This document shows, piece after piece, positions 45,295 through 55,126 of a stretch of 64,000 bases of DNA; within the stretch, counting starts at the first letter, position 1, and every line of letters begins with the position of its first letter. Position numbers and translations under genes: made by a program. The stretch spans positions 372,001-436,000 of the forward strand of contig JAIXMO010000023.1 of assembly GCA_025677825.1 (NCBI GenBank). Reading direction: 5' to 3'. The notes under the pieces are model-generated. The model was not told the DNA's origin. It saw only the letters and a program-made list of their open reading frames with translations, and did not search any database. The DNA is from Helicostylum pulchrum. Its lineage: Eukaryota > Mucoromycota > Mucoromycetes > Mucorales > Mucoraceae.

Positions 45295-47982
45295 TTATTG
45301 TTTATTACGTGTCGTTATTTCCTACAAGTAATAAACATCAATACTTTTTTTTGTATCTCTTTTTATATGTGTATATGTATGTATTTTACCTTTGAAGCGG
45401 ATGAAGCAGGTCCTACTGCGGAACTTCTTTTTGTAGGTAAAGTAGCACGGCGTGAAACAGGCGTAACTGGCTCGCTATCAGCCTTCTTATTTTGACTGGC
45501 TACAGTAGGGGCTGTCAATCTTGTAATAAAACTTTTAGTAGATGATCCTCTCTTCTTTGGCTTCTTTTCGGCTTCGTCTACTTCTTCTTTTATAGGTATC
45601 TTTTGATTGACTATTGTTGCCACACGTGGTAAGTTTTTAGAAACTTTTGTAGCAGGTTTCTTGACGGTTTCACGAGCAATTGCAGGCTTTTTCTTTTCTG
45701 TGGCAGGAACTGGTTGTTCGTTCTTTAAGGTTGCGGAAGGGCTGAGCCTAGCAATGCGTGTCGTACCCGCGCTACTATTAGCAGAGTCGATCTTGTTGTT
45801 GCTAATACGACTTCTACCAATAGGCTCTCCACTACGTACCATTGCACCGTTGTGTCCTCTTTTAATGCTGGGAGGTCTAATACGTGAACTAGAAGGAATA
45901 ATAGTCTCGCTTTTTACTTCGGATTTGACGCTTGTCTTTCTTGCAAGAGGTGATTTTTTCTCGATAGAGTTAGAGCGAAGTGAAGGTGTTTTAGAATCTT
46001 TCTTTGGTGCTTTACTCTCTAAAGTGAAGGAGCTGCTAACGTTAGATGCGTTATTCATTTCAGCCGGCGGTGTCATGGGTGTTATATCTGTATCTTTTAC
46101 GTTGGTACTAAGGTCAGGTTTATCGCTTACAACGTCTTTTCCCTCTTCTACCAATACGTCTTGTAATTTGTTTTCCGTATTGTTATAAGTCAAAGTGGGA
46201 GCTTCTTCATCTTTGGTAGAGACAGTAGGTGTCATGGTAATACAGTCTCTAGGGCTATCGTCTACAATAGCTGTGGTATCAACAGGTTCTCTGGGGGTAT
46301 TCTTTGTTTCAATGACTTCAGTAACAGTAGGCTCTGCTTCTTGGTCTTTTAAGCTAATATCAACTACAATGGATTTGGTTGCCGCGTCCTTTGAAGGCTC
46401 TTCGATGATTGTAGATATGTTTTCTTGGTTTTTTAAATTATTGTCTACAGAAACAGGCTCCTTCTTATTTACTACGGCTTCTTCGATAATAGCTTGTACA
46501 TCTTCTTTCTTTTTCAAATCATTATCAGTAGTAGTAATTGCAGGTGTGATTTCCTTTGGGCTTGCCTCTTCAACGATATTAACTGATGCAACTGTGTCGG
46601 TTTTTATGCCTTTGTCAGTGATAACTGATTCCTCGGCTGTTAAATTGTCACTAGCGGAAACTGGAATAGTTTCTTCAACTTTCAAGTCATTATCAATAGT
46701 AGCTGAAGCAAAATCGTTTGATTTTAATTCACCCTCAGTAACAACTGCAGGTGAGACAGTTTTTATAATGGTGGGAGTAATATCAGCGATCCTGTCCTCT
46801 TGTTTATCATCAGCAGTTAGAACAGGAGTTTCATCTACTATCCCTGTAACTGTACACACAGGTGTAACAGGGATTATCTCCGCGATAGTGGCACTCTCCT
46901 TTTCATCGATTGGTGAAGAAGCTTCTTTCGCGTCAGCGGCGGTGGGAGGAGGTTTTTGTTCGGTTACATCGGATTCTTCCGTTTGACTGACAGCTACGAC
47001 CAAAGGAGTTTGACAGTCAGTAATATCGGTGATTGGAGTAGAATTGAGATCAATGGTAACTAAACCTTCAGTGACAAGTAAAGTATTTGATTTTTCTGTG
47101 ATGTCATGCTCTACGGTAGCAAAATTCATGCCGTCATATTTTACGTGAGGTAAGTTTGCAGCATCTGGGACTAAAGAGGAATGACCGAAAATAAAGTCAA
47201 TTTCTTTTTTGGAGCTAACATCCGAGTCACTTCCGTGTGTGGCGTTTTGTGACGCATCTTTTCCAAACAAAGCACGAATACTATTGATCATATACAGAAA
47301 GTAAGAAAAAAAGTATAGACAAGCATATATAAGAAACTTACGAATTTGGATATGATTTACGAGCTTTTTTATAAGTAGTTGGACCCATTAACAATCTCCA
47401 ATCAGTCACTGCATTTTCCTTTTCTAAAACCAAAGCACATACATTTGAACTAAGGAAAATATTGCATGAGTAAAATCTAAATTTACTAGCCTAACTGAAA
47501 TATAAATATATATGTGCTTATATTACCCATTGCTTAACCATCGAACCATTTTATCATAGTAATTATGAGTGGCGTGATCGGTGTAGAACTCTTCAGCTTG
47601 TTCCTTAGAGTATTGAATGATTTTAGTTTGGATCACAGTGAAGCCTTCCTTTTTAATATAATCGATAATTTCATCAAGATTATCAGTACATGAGAGTAGT
47701 GCCAAAGTACGCTCTTGTTGATCTTCTTGTTGAATCACCGGTTCTTCTTGTTCAAGTGGTACGGATGGTTTGGTATAGTTATCAGATGCAATTTTCTTCA
47801 AGTTGTTTTTTGCTATTCAATCATTTTAATGCAACTAGAAAAAAATAAGGCACTTTTTTTTTACATACCTTCCAAGAATGGATTCGTAGTGGCTGGAATA
47901 ATCTAATAACGCGAGAATTATATTAGAAAAAAAGTTATTATTACTTCAAAACATCACTTACATTTTTCGAAGTGGTAATCAT
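45295..47982 (-). CDS. nucleoside diphosphate kinase domain with a long disordered C-terminal extension
   Basis: Six exons (47982-47962, 47902-47869, 47812-47527, 47449-47342, 47280-45390, 45321-45295) close to 788 aa. After a short N-terminal region, residues about 47-185 form an NDPK domain: LALLSCTDNLDEIIDYI, GFTVIQTKIIQYSKEQAEEFY, ALVLEKENAVTDWRLLMGPT, SIRALFG and NATHGSDS with the catalytic His, assembled across four splice junctions. The other 600 residues are low complexity: first acidic with many degenerate units of the type 'DNDLK...ITEE', then basic, Ser/Pro-rich. The first two exons are 21 and 34 nt. Canonical NDPK is about 150 aa. Kinase activity is plausible; the tail may target the cytoskeleton or chromatin (speculative). 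Confidence 0.85.
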
Positions 47983-48156
47983 AGGAAATTTAAATAAAAA
48001 AGTGGAAAAAAAAAAGAGAAAAAAGAACGAAAAATACTTTTTTTTAAGGAAACTTTCAGGAGGTTTTTTTTTCTTGTATTACAATCAATGGCAGTCAAGT
48101 CGCCCTTTTTATCCAATAGAAACCACCCCTTACCTTTCATTTTGACAATAGTAGTT

Positions 48157-48465
48157 CTATGCTCGGGAATTATCTTTTTGATTTGTTAAAGTTTTTTTTA
48201 CCTTGTTGGATGTAATTAAAAAAAAATATATATCGTATATGCACTCTTTCCTTTTTGTCACTAGAGAAAAAGGGTATTTTGAAAGGTTAACCTCCATATT
48301 ACCTAGATCTGGGTAAACCTTATCTGCCATATTTAGTAACACTTGTAAAAGATCGAATGACTCGGTGGTAGAAAACAGTTGTACACCAATTACAATCCTT
48401 CTATGCTTATTACATCCAACATTACTTCTATCTATGATCACCGGAGCGCAAAAACTTACTGCCAT
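48157..48465 (-). pseudogene. hypothetical gene fragment cut at the edge of the TIR element
   Basis: A 102-codon ORF whose first Met codon lies 2 bp from the element end, reading MAVSFCAPVIIDRS ... RIVIGVQLFSTTESFDLLQVLLNMADKVYPDL then probably an intron donor. The frame may have continued into what is now the right flank of the element. No domain recognised. Confidence 0.35.
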
Positions 48466-48683
48466 TACAGTATTTTCGGTTACATTTGAGAAGACTATAA
48501 ATTTTTTTAGACCGATAGAAAAGTTTTTGAGAATTGTATTTTATTTTTTGGAAGTCTCCAAAAAAAAAATTGAGAGAAAACAGAGAGCTTTTTAGAAATT
48601 AAGTTTTTCGACGACATTAAATAAAAATGGACTACGTTGAGAATTCCCATTTTTCTTTTAGCCAATTAAATCTTTGCATTCTA

Positions 48684-48714
48684 GTTCAACTGGTCCAACT
48701 GGTCCAACTGGTCC
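48684..48714. repeat. 9-bp minisatellite, left
   Basis: Three tandem copies of AACTGGTCC at the inner edge of the left inverted repeat. Confidence 0.85.
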
Positions 48715-48981
48715 ATTTTTTCTTTTTCAACCTAAATGACAACTACAATCACAAGAGAACAGGCATTGTACCTTCTATTTTGTAAAGAATGTGGTGAAAT
48801 CACCACATAAAATAAATAACAAACGAGAGTCTGCAATCCCTTTTACCGGAATTGGTTTTACACCAAAGAATAAGAAATAAACGTTATCACACCTTTAATC
48901 TTATTCCTCCTGTTTTATTAATTTTTCTGTGTCAAATATAAAGTATTTTTCCACAAGGAATACAATGAAGACAATATAAAA

Positions 48982-49433
48982 ATGATCCTAGAGAAGGTAG
49001 CCCTTTATGAGGATCTAGAAATTTGCCATGCTGGCGACCCTCTACAGCTAATGCTACTTCCTCATGTTAGGATCCATTCGGATCCTTTTGGTTTTAGGAA
49101 ATATCGCTCTGAAGCTGATACAGTATCACAAGAAGTTCAGGAAGAAACAAAAGTTAACTTAAGTTTGAATGACATTTAATGTTACTTAGCCAATTTCAAT
49201 TATTAATACTTGAAATAGTGCACGATACTCAGATTGTTCAGTTTCTGAATCAAGTGTATGTCTCAACAGAGCCATGGAACGAATCACTTTACACAAAAAA
49301 GAAAGTCTCATCCAGGGATATTTTTTCTTTGATTATGTTATATACAACTAGATTTGATGAGAAATCGTTATTATCTTTTATAAAGTGGTGCAGCGCCAAT
49401 GATATATTTGCTAATATATTAATAAGTCAATAA
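48982..49433 (+). pseudogene. hypothetical ORFs inside the TIR element
   Basis: Two short ORFs in different frames that abut: 48982-49179 (65 codons, MILEKVALYEDLEICHAGD...) and 49179-49433 (84 codons, LLILEIVHDTQIVQFLNQVYVS...). No domain or homologue recognised. They may be parts of one decayed second gene of the element. The following 350 bp (49434-49785) hold no ORF of note. Confidence 0.3.
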
Positions 49434-49785
49434 AATTGATAAAAGTAAAGCAAAGTGATTTTATTATTTGAAAGGAATAAGAATGGCAATTTATATAAAT
49501 GAGATGATTTCAATGACAGTTGAATCAGATGATAGTAAAATAAGGAGTTGTGAATAACAAACGGACCGAGTTATTTGTAGTGAGCAGATCACGATAAAGA
49601 ATAACAAACAGGTGCTATTTTGCGTAACAGCTTCACGGACATCTTTTATAAGGAAAATACACGCGGTATAGATTTACCCGTAGTAAATCTGTGCTTGTCA
49701 AATAAAGCAGCAAAGCAGACTTCAAAATAGTAATCAAAAGGTGTGAATATATAGCGTGTATATATCAGCCAAGAAAGTTTTATAC

Positions 49786-50532
49786 ATGAACCAAGAACAG
49801 GAACGAAAAGTATTGAAGGATCAAAACGGTTCAAAGGTTCGATATCGAATCTTATGGATACTAAATGATGAACATTTGAATGGTATTGCTTTATCAATCA
49901 CGGAGCATCTGCCAAAGTATCAGGCATATGTCAAGAACGTCAAGAAAAATAACTTCACAGCCATTGGATACGCCAGAGAGTCTCCAGGCGAGGAACATCA
50001 GGATGTGAGAGTGGGTTTGCTTCAAAAAATGGTCAAAAAATTGTATGACACGTTGCTTGTGGATAAAGTATTTGTCACTATTTCATCGCGAGCAAATGAT
50101 ACCATTACATCCCGCGACACAAGTGGAAAAAATGCTCAATTGACACTTTTGAACCAAGTCCATGGAAATACGCAAGGTAATAAAAGTAGAACACTTAATT
50201 CTAATCAAATTACTCACAGTATCATATAGATCTATTGGGATATATTAGCACATCAGAAAACATCTGTCTAGTAGCGATTGATTTCGCCGGTCTGTCAACC
50301 AATACCAGTGATTTATATGATTTCATTCTGTAAGTCTTCTTATACAAAAAAAAATGTAATCACTTCTCGCTGAAAATGATTTTTTAGAGCTCATGGTTCC
50401 ATCAAGAAGATCATCATTGACCTTTCTGCGTCTACTGGGTTCATGAAGTATTATAATCGAGACGATATTATTGATAATCCTAGCATTTTAAAGGATTTTG
50501 ATTGCAGAAAACCTTGTTATAAACGATCGTAA
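49786..50532 (+). CDS. resolvase/serine-recombinase-like protein of the TIR element
   Basis: Three exons (49786-50176, 50230-50329, 50388-50532) with canonical GT-AG introns close to 211 aa without stops. After RYRILWILNDE and a helical segment comes AIGYARESPGEEHQDVRVGLLQKM, which resembles the first strand and catalytic-serine loop of small serine recombinases (YARxS ... Q/RxxLL). VDKVFVTISSRAN parallels the 'E..SG' strand, and ICLVAIDFAGLSTNTSDLYDFI parallels the 'DRLsRn..dl' strand, though the usual DR of that motif is replaced by DFAG. No DNA-binding C-terminal domain is evident. I recall similar proteins as an unnamed multi-copy family in Mucorales. Start at 49786 is preferred over 49756 (no ATG there). 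Confidence 0.6.
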
Positions 50533-50908
50533 ATATCTGTTAGTTCTCAAGTCTCCACTTTCGTCTAACTTTATGTCTATAACAAAAATCCCTTGGATAT
50601 TGTTGAAAAAGTTCCAGTACGCCCTAACATGTTAATAAATGATATTAGTTTTTATTATATTTAACCTTTATTTATTGCTTATCAAATATGTTATGTTTTA
50701 TATCTTGAAAGTAATAAATAATGATTTATTTACTAACTCGGTATAACACTTTTTAGACATACGATTGCTTACGTTTTAATATTATTAAAATATAAACGTA
50801 TACACCTGAATTTGTTCATCCCGGACAAAACTTAATGCTGTAAGAAAAAAATGGCCAAAATGAAAATTCTTCATTGACTGCGAATGAGATATTATTGGCT
50901 AAATCGGA
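50533..50908. other. non-coding interior of the TIR element
   Basis: AT-rich stretch after the recombinase-like gene, without ORFs of note. Confidence 0.5.
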
Positions 50909-50980
50909 ACAGTTGGACCAGTTGAATCAGTTGGACCAGTTGAATCAGTTGGACCAGTTGAATCAGTTGGACCAGTTGGC
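50909..50980. repeat. 9/18-bp minisatellite, right
   Basis: Alternating 9-bp units GGACCAGTT and GAATCAGTT, making an 18-bp higher-order repeat of about three and a half copies, at the inner edge of the right inverted repeat. It is the reverse-complement counterpart of the left minisatellite. Confidence 0.85.
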
Positions 50981-51342
50981 CTAGAATACAAAGATTTAAT
51001 TGGCTAAAAGAAAAAATGGGAATTCTTAACGTAGTCCATTTTTATTTAAAGATGTCAAATCTAAAAGAAAGGAAATCGTCGAAAAACTTAATTTCTAAAA
51101 AGCTCCCAAAAATAAAATATAATTCTCAAAAACTTTTCTATCGGTAGTCTTCTCAAATGTAACCGAAAATACTGTACAGTGAATGTTTGGATAGGCGGAC
51201 TTGGGTTTCAGAGACAGGGTCGACCCATCCTATTAGATCAGTAAGAAAAAAAGTTTTTTTTTTGTATAATGACACTAAATTTTTTTTTTCTCTCTCTCTT
51301 CCTTTTCTCTCTTTTTTTTATACAAGTTAAATTTTCATAAAG

Positions 51343-53714
51343 ATGCCTTCGTCAGATCAAAAGATCATACATGCGGAGCAAGGCGTGATAAGGCCTACGA
51401 TGGAAAATAACTCTAACGATCCAATGAGGTTTTTCGATAATGAAAAGGTTGAAGCTTATGACCAAACTGACGGCTCTTTCGAGACTACAGAAGATAAACA
51501 TTCTGTTCATTCAGCAGCGCCAATTCGAGGACTTAGTGCTCGTCATATTCAAATGATTTCTCTCGGTGGCTGTATTGGGTAATTGTTACTGCTATAAACA
51601 TTGTAATATATTTTTCTCACGAGTAATTTTTTTTTCGTAGTACTGGTTTATTCTTGAACTCTGGTCAAAATATTGCGATTGTAAGAGAGAACTTTCTATT
51701 ATATAACAGTAGAACAACGAACTAACTAGAAACAATAATAATCATTAGGCTGGACCTGCGGGAGCATTAATTTCTTACTGTGTTGGTAAGTTACACGTTT
51801 AAACTATATTGCGTTTTGAAACTAAAATATGTCATTTGTTTTAATAGTTGGTATCATGGTATGACAAAATAAATAACAGGCATATCGTGAGAAGATGTGA
51901 GCGTAGGAAATACTAAATGTATATATATACATATATATATATCCTCCCTGTAGGTTTATTGTCTCATGACCTGTCTAGGAGAAATGGCGACTTACATGCC
52001 TGGTAAAGTAAATAATATTTCCTTACCTACAACCTTTTATTTATTTGTTTATATTTTATAGTTTCTGGTTCTTTCAATCATTATGCAACTCGATTTGTTG
52101 ATCCTGCTTTTGGTTTTGCTCTCGGTTGGAATTACTGGTAAAATAGACACATGCACTATTTTTATTTATAATTGTTATTTTACTCACGCTAAATTCTACA
52201 ATAGGCTTTCGGTAAGATTTACAAAACAAGATCATTTTAATAATACAGGTTACTCAAAATACATTTAATCTTCCTCTTTTGTACATATATATTCCATAGT
52301 GGGTACGTGTATTTTTTTTTTTTTGTATGTGTGCATAAAAAAATATACTAAAACCTTTTTTTTTTTTATTATTCTTAGGCCGTTACGATTGCTGCCGGTA
52401 AAGAATAGATAACAAAAAAAGAAAAAAAAAAGAGCGACAGTATTAACTTTTTTTTTACTTAGAAATTTCCGCTGCTGCTACCATCATTAATTGGTGGAAA
52501 CCCGTACTTCCTGATCCCGCTTGGTCAACTATTTTCGTTATTATTATTTTACTTATCAACTTGGTGGGTGTTAAGCTCTTTGGTGAATTAGAATATTGGT
52601 TTGCACTTTTAAAGATTTTAATTGTTCTTGTCTTTATCATTATTGGTATGTATTTTTTTATTTTATTTTTAGCGTAACAATTGACTAATTAAGATGTGCA
52701 GCTTTATGTGTTACTACCGGTGGTCTTGGAGATGAAGTTATTGGTTTCAAGTATTGGAATGATCCTGGTGCCTTTGCCGGTGGTGGACTTGGTACCTTGA
52801 ATGTCTTGCTTTCTGCTGGTTTCTCTTTTATGGGTACTGAAATTGTTGGTATTACTGCCGCTGAAGCCAAGAACCCTACCAAGACTGTTCCTCGTGCTAT
52901 TCGTAATACTTTCTGGCGTATCATTTTCTTTTACATTATTACCATCTTTTTGTTAGGTATGTGTTTACCTTGGACTAATCCCGATTTGGCCAATGAAAGT
53001 GGTGATCCAGGAACTGCCTCTTTCACTCTCGTTTTCCTTCTTGCTGGTATTGATGTCGGTGCTCATATTATTAACGCTGTTATTTTGATCAGTGTCTTGT
53101 CTGCTGCCAATTCTTCTCTTTATACTTGCTCTCGTACCTTATTAGGTCTTGCCAAAGATGGTAATGCACCTAGATTTATGAGTAAGCTTAACCGTTATGG
53201 TGCTCCTTATTGGGCTGTTATCTGCTCTTCCGCTATTGGTTTCCTTTGTGTGTTTGCCTCTATCTATAGTGCATCCGTTGCCTTTGTTTGGTTCTTGAGT
53301 ATTACTGCTGTCAGTGGTTTTATTAGTTGGTGGGGTATTGCCGTTGTACATATCCGTTTCAGACAAGCCTTTAAAGCTCAAGAACGTAGTATGGACGATT
53401 TACCTTACAAAGCTTTTGCTTATCCCTACTCGGCCATTATTGCCATTATTCTTACTACATTTATTATTTTGGGTCAAGGTTATAATGCATTCTATCCCAA
53501 GTTCGATGGCCTCTTGTTCGTTCGAAACTACATTGGTCTTGTACCAGTCTTTGTTTGGTATGGATGCTATAAACTTATCAAGAAATCAAAGGTTGTTCCT
53601 TTAGTAGACGTAGATTTCGAGACTGGACGTGTTACTCATCTTGATATGGAACAAGATAAACTCGCAGATGAAGTCTTGACTTGGTATGGTAAAATATTTG
53701 CTTGGATCGTATAA
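51343..53714 (+). CDS. amino-acid permease (YAT family, APC superfamily)
   Basis: Eleven exons (51343-51578, 51641-51680, 51749-51785, 51848-51858, 51954-52002, 52062-52137, 52205-52211, 52300-52302, 52379-52397, 52463-52645, 52702-53714) close to 557 aa, with 12 predicted membrane segments. Signature blocks: RHIQMISLGGCIGTGLFL, GPAGALISY, ALGWNYW, AVTIAAE, SFMGTEIVGITAAEAKNP, PRAIRNTFWRI. Exons 7 (GCTTTCG) and 8 (TGG) are microexons, needed to restore the frame and the conserved NYWxSWAxT motif. The family imports amino acids with protons at the plasma membrane. Transcription may be affected by the TIR element just upstream. Confidence 0.9.
52205..52302 (+). other. tandem microexons of 7 nt and 3 nt
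   Basis: Exon 7 is 52205-52211, bounded by AATAG and GTAAGA. Exon 8 is the single codon TGG at 52300-52302, bounded by CCATAG and GTACGT. Joining exons 6-7-8-9 gives NYW-LS-W-AVT in frame; skipping either loses conserved residues, and skipping exon 7 also breaks the frame. Confidence 0.75.
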
Positions 53715-53943
53715 GAAAAAAAGAAAAAAATCTCCCCCTCAATTTTACCATCTTTTTTTTTATTTTTTTCTTTATGTATTATAATTCCCCAAAAATAAAA
53801 ATAAAATAACTTCAATCTATCATTTATCCCCCCTTTTTATATGTTCGTTTATATGTATAATATATATTTTACACTGTATCATCACTACAAAAACAAAACA
53901 AAAAACATGAGTTGGTTTAACACTATTTTCGTATCTGATTTAC

Positions 53944-54911
53944 TTACTACAAAAAAAAAAAAAAAAAAAAAAAAAAAGTTAGTCAAGTTTACACAAATTC
54001 ATTATACACATTTCATTATAGTTATTTACCTGAAAAGCCCACGCTGTCTTTTTTGGTGATGCAGATGCACTTCTGATGTAAATATCGTTATCTGGTGGAA
54101 GTTCCTATCGTAATAAACTGCGTAAGAAACTACATCATGTTCTCTTTCTCTGTGTTTCTACGTTACTTTCTTTGTGCAGCTAGATATCATTGATATAATT
54201 GATAAACAGACATGAGCAACTGTTTGAACTGGCGACCAATCTTTATAAAGAATATTTAAGCAAATGTGTCCATTCGAATAAATCTACATGGTAATAATTG
54301 AGTTAAGTTTTTGTTTCCAAAATAACTATAAAAATCTTTTACACTGCATGAAAAAATAAGGTTAGCAACAATAATTAATCGAAAAAAAGATATTTGGTCT
54401 TACTGAGGATGGACAGGAATATAAGGCTTAATAAACACTACATCAGGTGCTTCCAATGGATACTGTGTTGTGAACCGAAACTACACAGTATAATCGTCTG
54501 TAAGCGAACAACAAAATGAAAAGGTTTTGTTTTGTTTTGTTTATAGAACAATTTGATATACCTCTAGTTTGAATTCTTCACCCTACAGATACAAAAAATT
54601 ATTACCTTGATGTACGTTTTTTATTGTAATTTATTTATTACCTCGTAAATAGTACCTGGTGCACCAGTTAACCTAACCTTCCACCTATAATAGTCATTAG
54701 TATACATTTATAAAGAAAAATATGCCGTTCAAGTGGAGGAAAAAAAAGGTATACTTTTTCAAGTTTTCGGCTTCTTCTACTACAACTCCCTCGGGTGGGT
54801 TTTTATTGAGATCTAGAGTAATAGAACTTGTTAACAAGAATATTTCCAGCCTGACAAGTACTATTTACCTCGAAGCTCTTTTGTTAGTCTTTTGATATAA
54901 ATAGCAGACAT
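53944..54911 (-). CDS. UBE2W: UBE2W-like ubiquitin-conjugating enzyme E2
   Basis: Exons on the minus strand: 54911-54869, 54812-54755, 54684-54642, 54582-54562, 54480-54404, 54283-54167, 54104-54030, then either a stop-only exon at 53946-53944 or read-through to a nearby stop. The protein (about 150 aa) shows MSAIYIKRLTKEL, WKVRLTGAPGTIYEGEEFKLEF, RFTTQYPLEAPDV, IPVHP, IYSNGHICLNIL with the catalytic Cys, DWSPVQTVAHVCLSIISMI, LPPDNDIYIRS. This is the UBE2W type, which in animals ubiquitinates protein N-termini. The junction between the fifth and sixth exons is one base out of frame with consensus splice sites (see findings). A long poly-T (in the transcript sense) precedes the last acceptor. 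Confidence 0.82.
53951..53977. repeat. poly(A) tract (poly-pyrimidine of the last E2 intron)
   Basis: A run of A on the plus strand, i.e. an unusually long poly-T just before the GTAG acceptor of the final minus-strand intron. Confidence 0.9.
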
Positions 54912-55126
54912 ATTAAAATTGATTAACTTCGCGTTATTTAATAAAGTGAAAAAGAAAAACGTGAAAAAGGAAAAAAGAAAAAAGAAAAAAGAAAAAAAAA
55001 GAAAGCGGCATAAGAGGGGGAGGAACCCTCCAACAGTCACGTAGCATCAGTTTTTATGAAGTATAGAATTTTATTATTTACAAGTTGCTTGAAAAAAAAA
55101 AAAAAGAGGTCATATAGTATAATAGT

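Larger units (their letters stand above)
48468..51174. mobile_element. 2.7-kb TIR element with TA flanks carrying a serine-recombinase-like gene
   Basis: The ends are inverted repeats starting CAGTATTTTCGGTTACATTT. The outer 30 bp are identical, and similarity then continues with indels for roughly 250 bp (left 48468-48715, right about 50910-51174). Each end is bordered by TA (48466-48467 and 51175-51176), consistent with a TA target duplication and a CAGT terminus as in Tc1/mariner-type elements. Just inside each repeat lies a 9-bp minisatellite. The interior has no recognisable DDE transposase; it has one intact spliced gene (49786-50532) and decayed ORFs (48982-49433). The right end lies 168 bp before the ATG of an amino-acid permease gene. 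Confidence 0.75.

Noticed and set aside
45607..46986. Long plus-strand ORFs (193 and 263 codons) rich in Ser and Val
   Set aside because: Antisense to the low-complexity exon of the NDPK gene; the composition is a mirror of its Thr/Glu/Lys codons.
48468..51174. Reading the TIR element as an ordinary Tc1/mariner transposon
   Set aside because: The ends and TA flanks fit, but no D,D,(D/E) transposase can be found in any frame of the interior.
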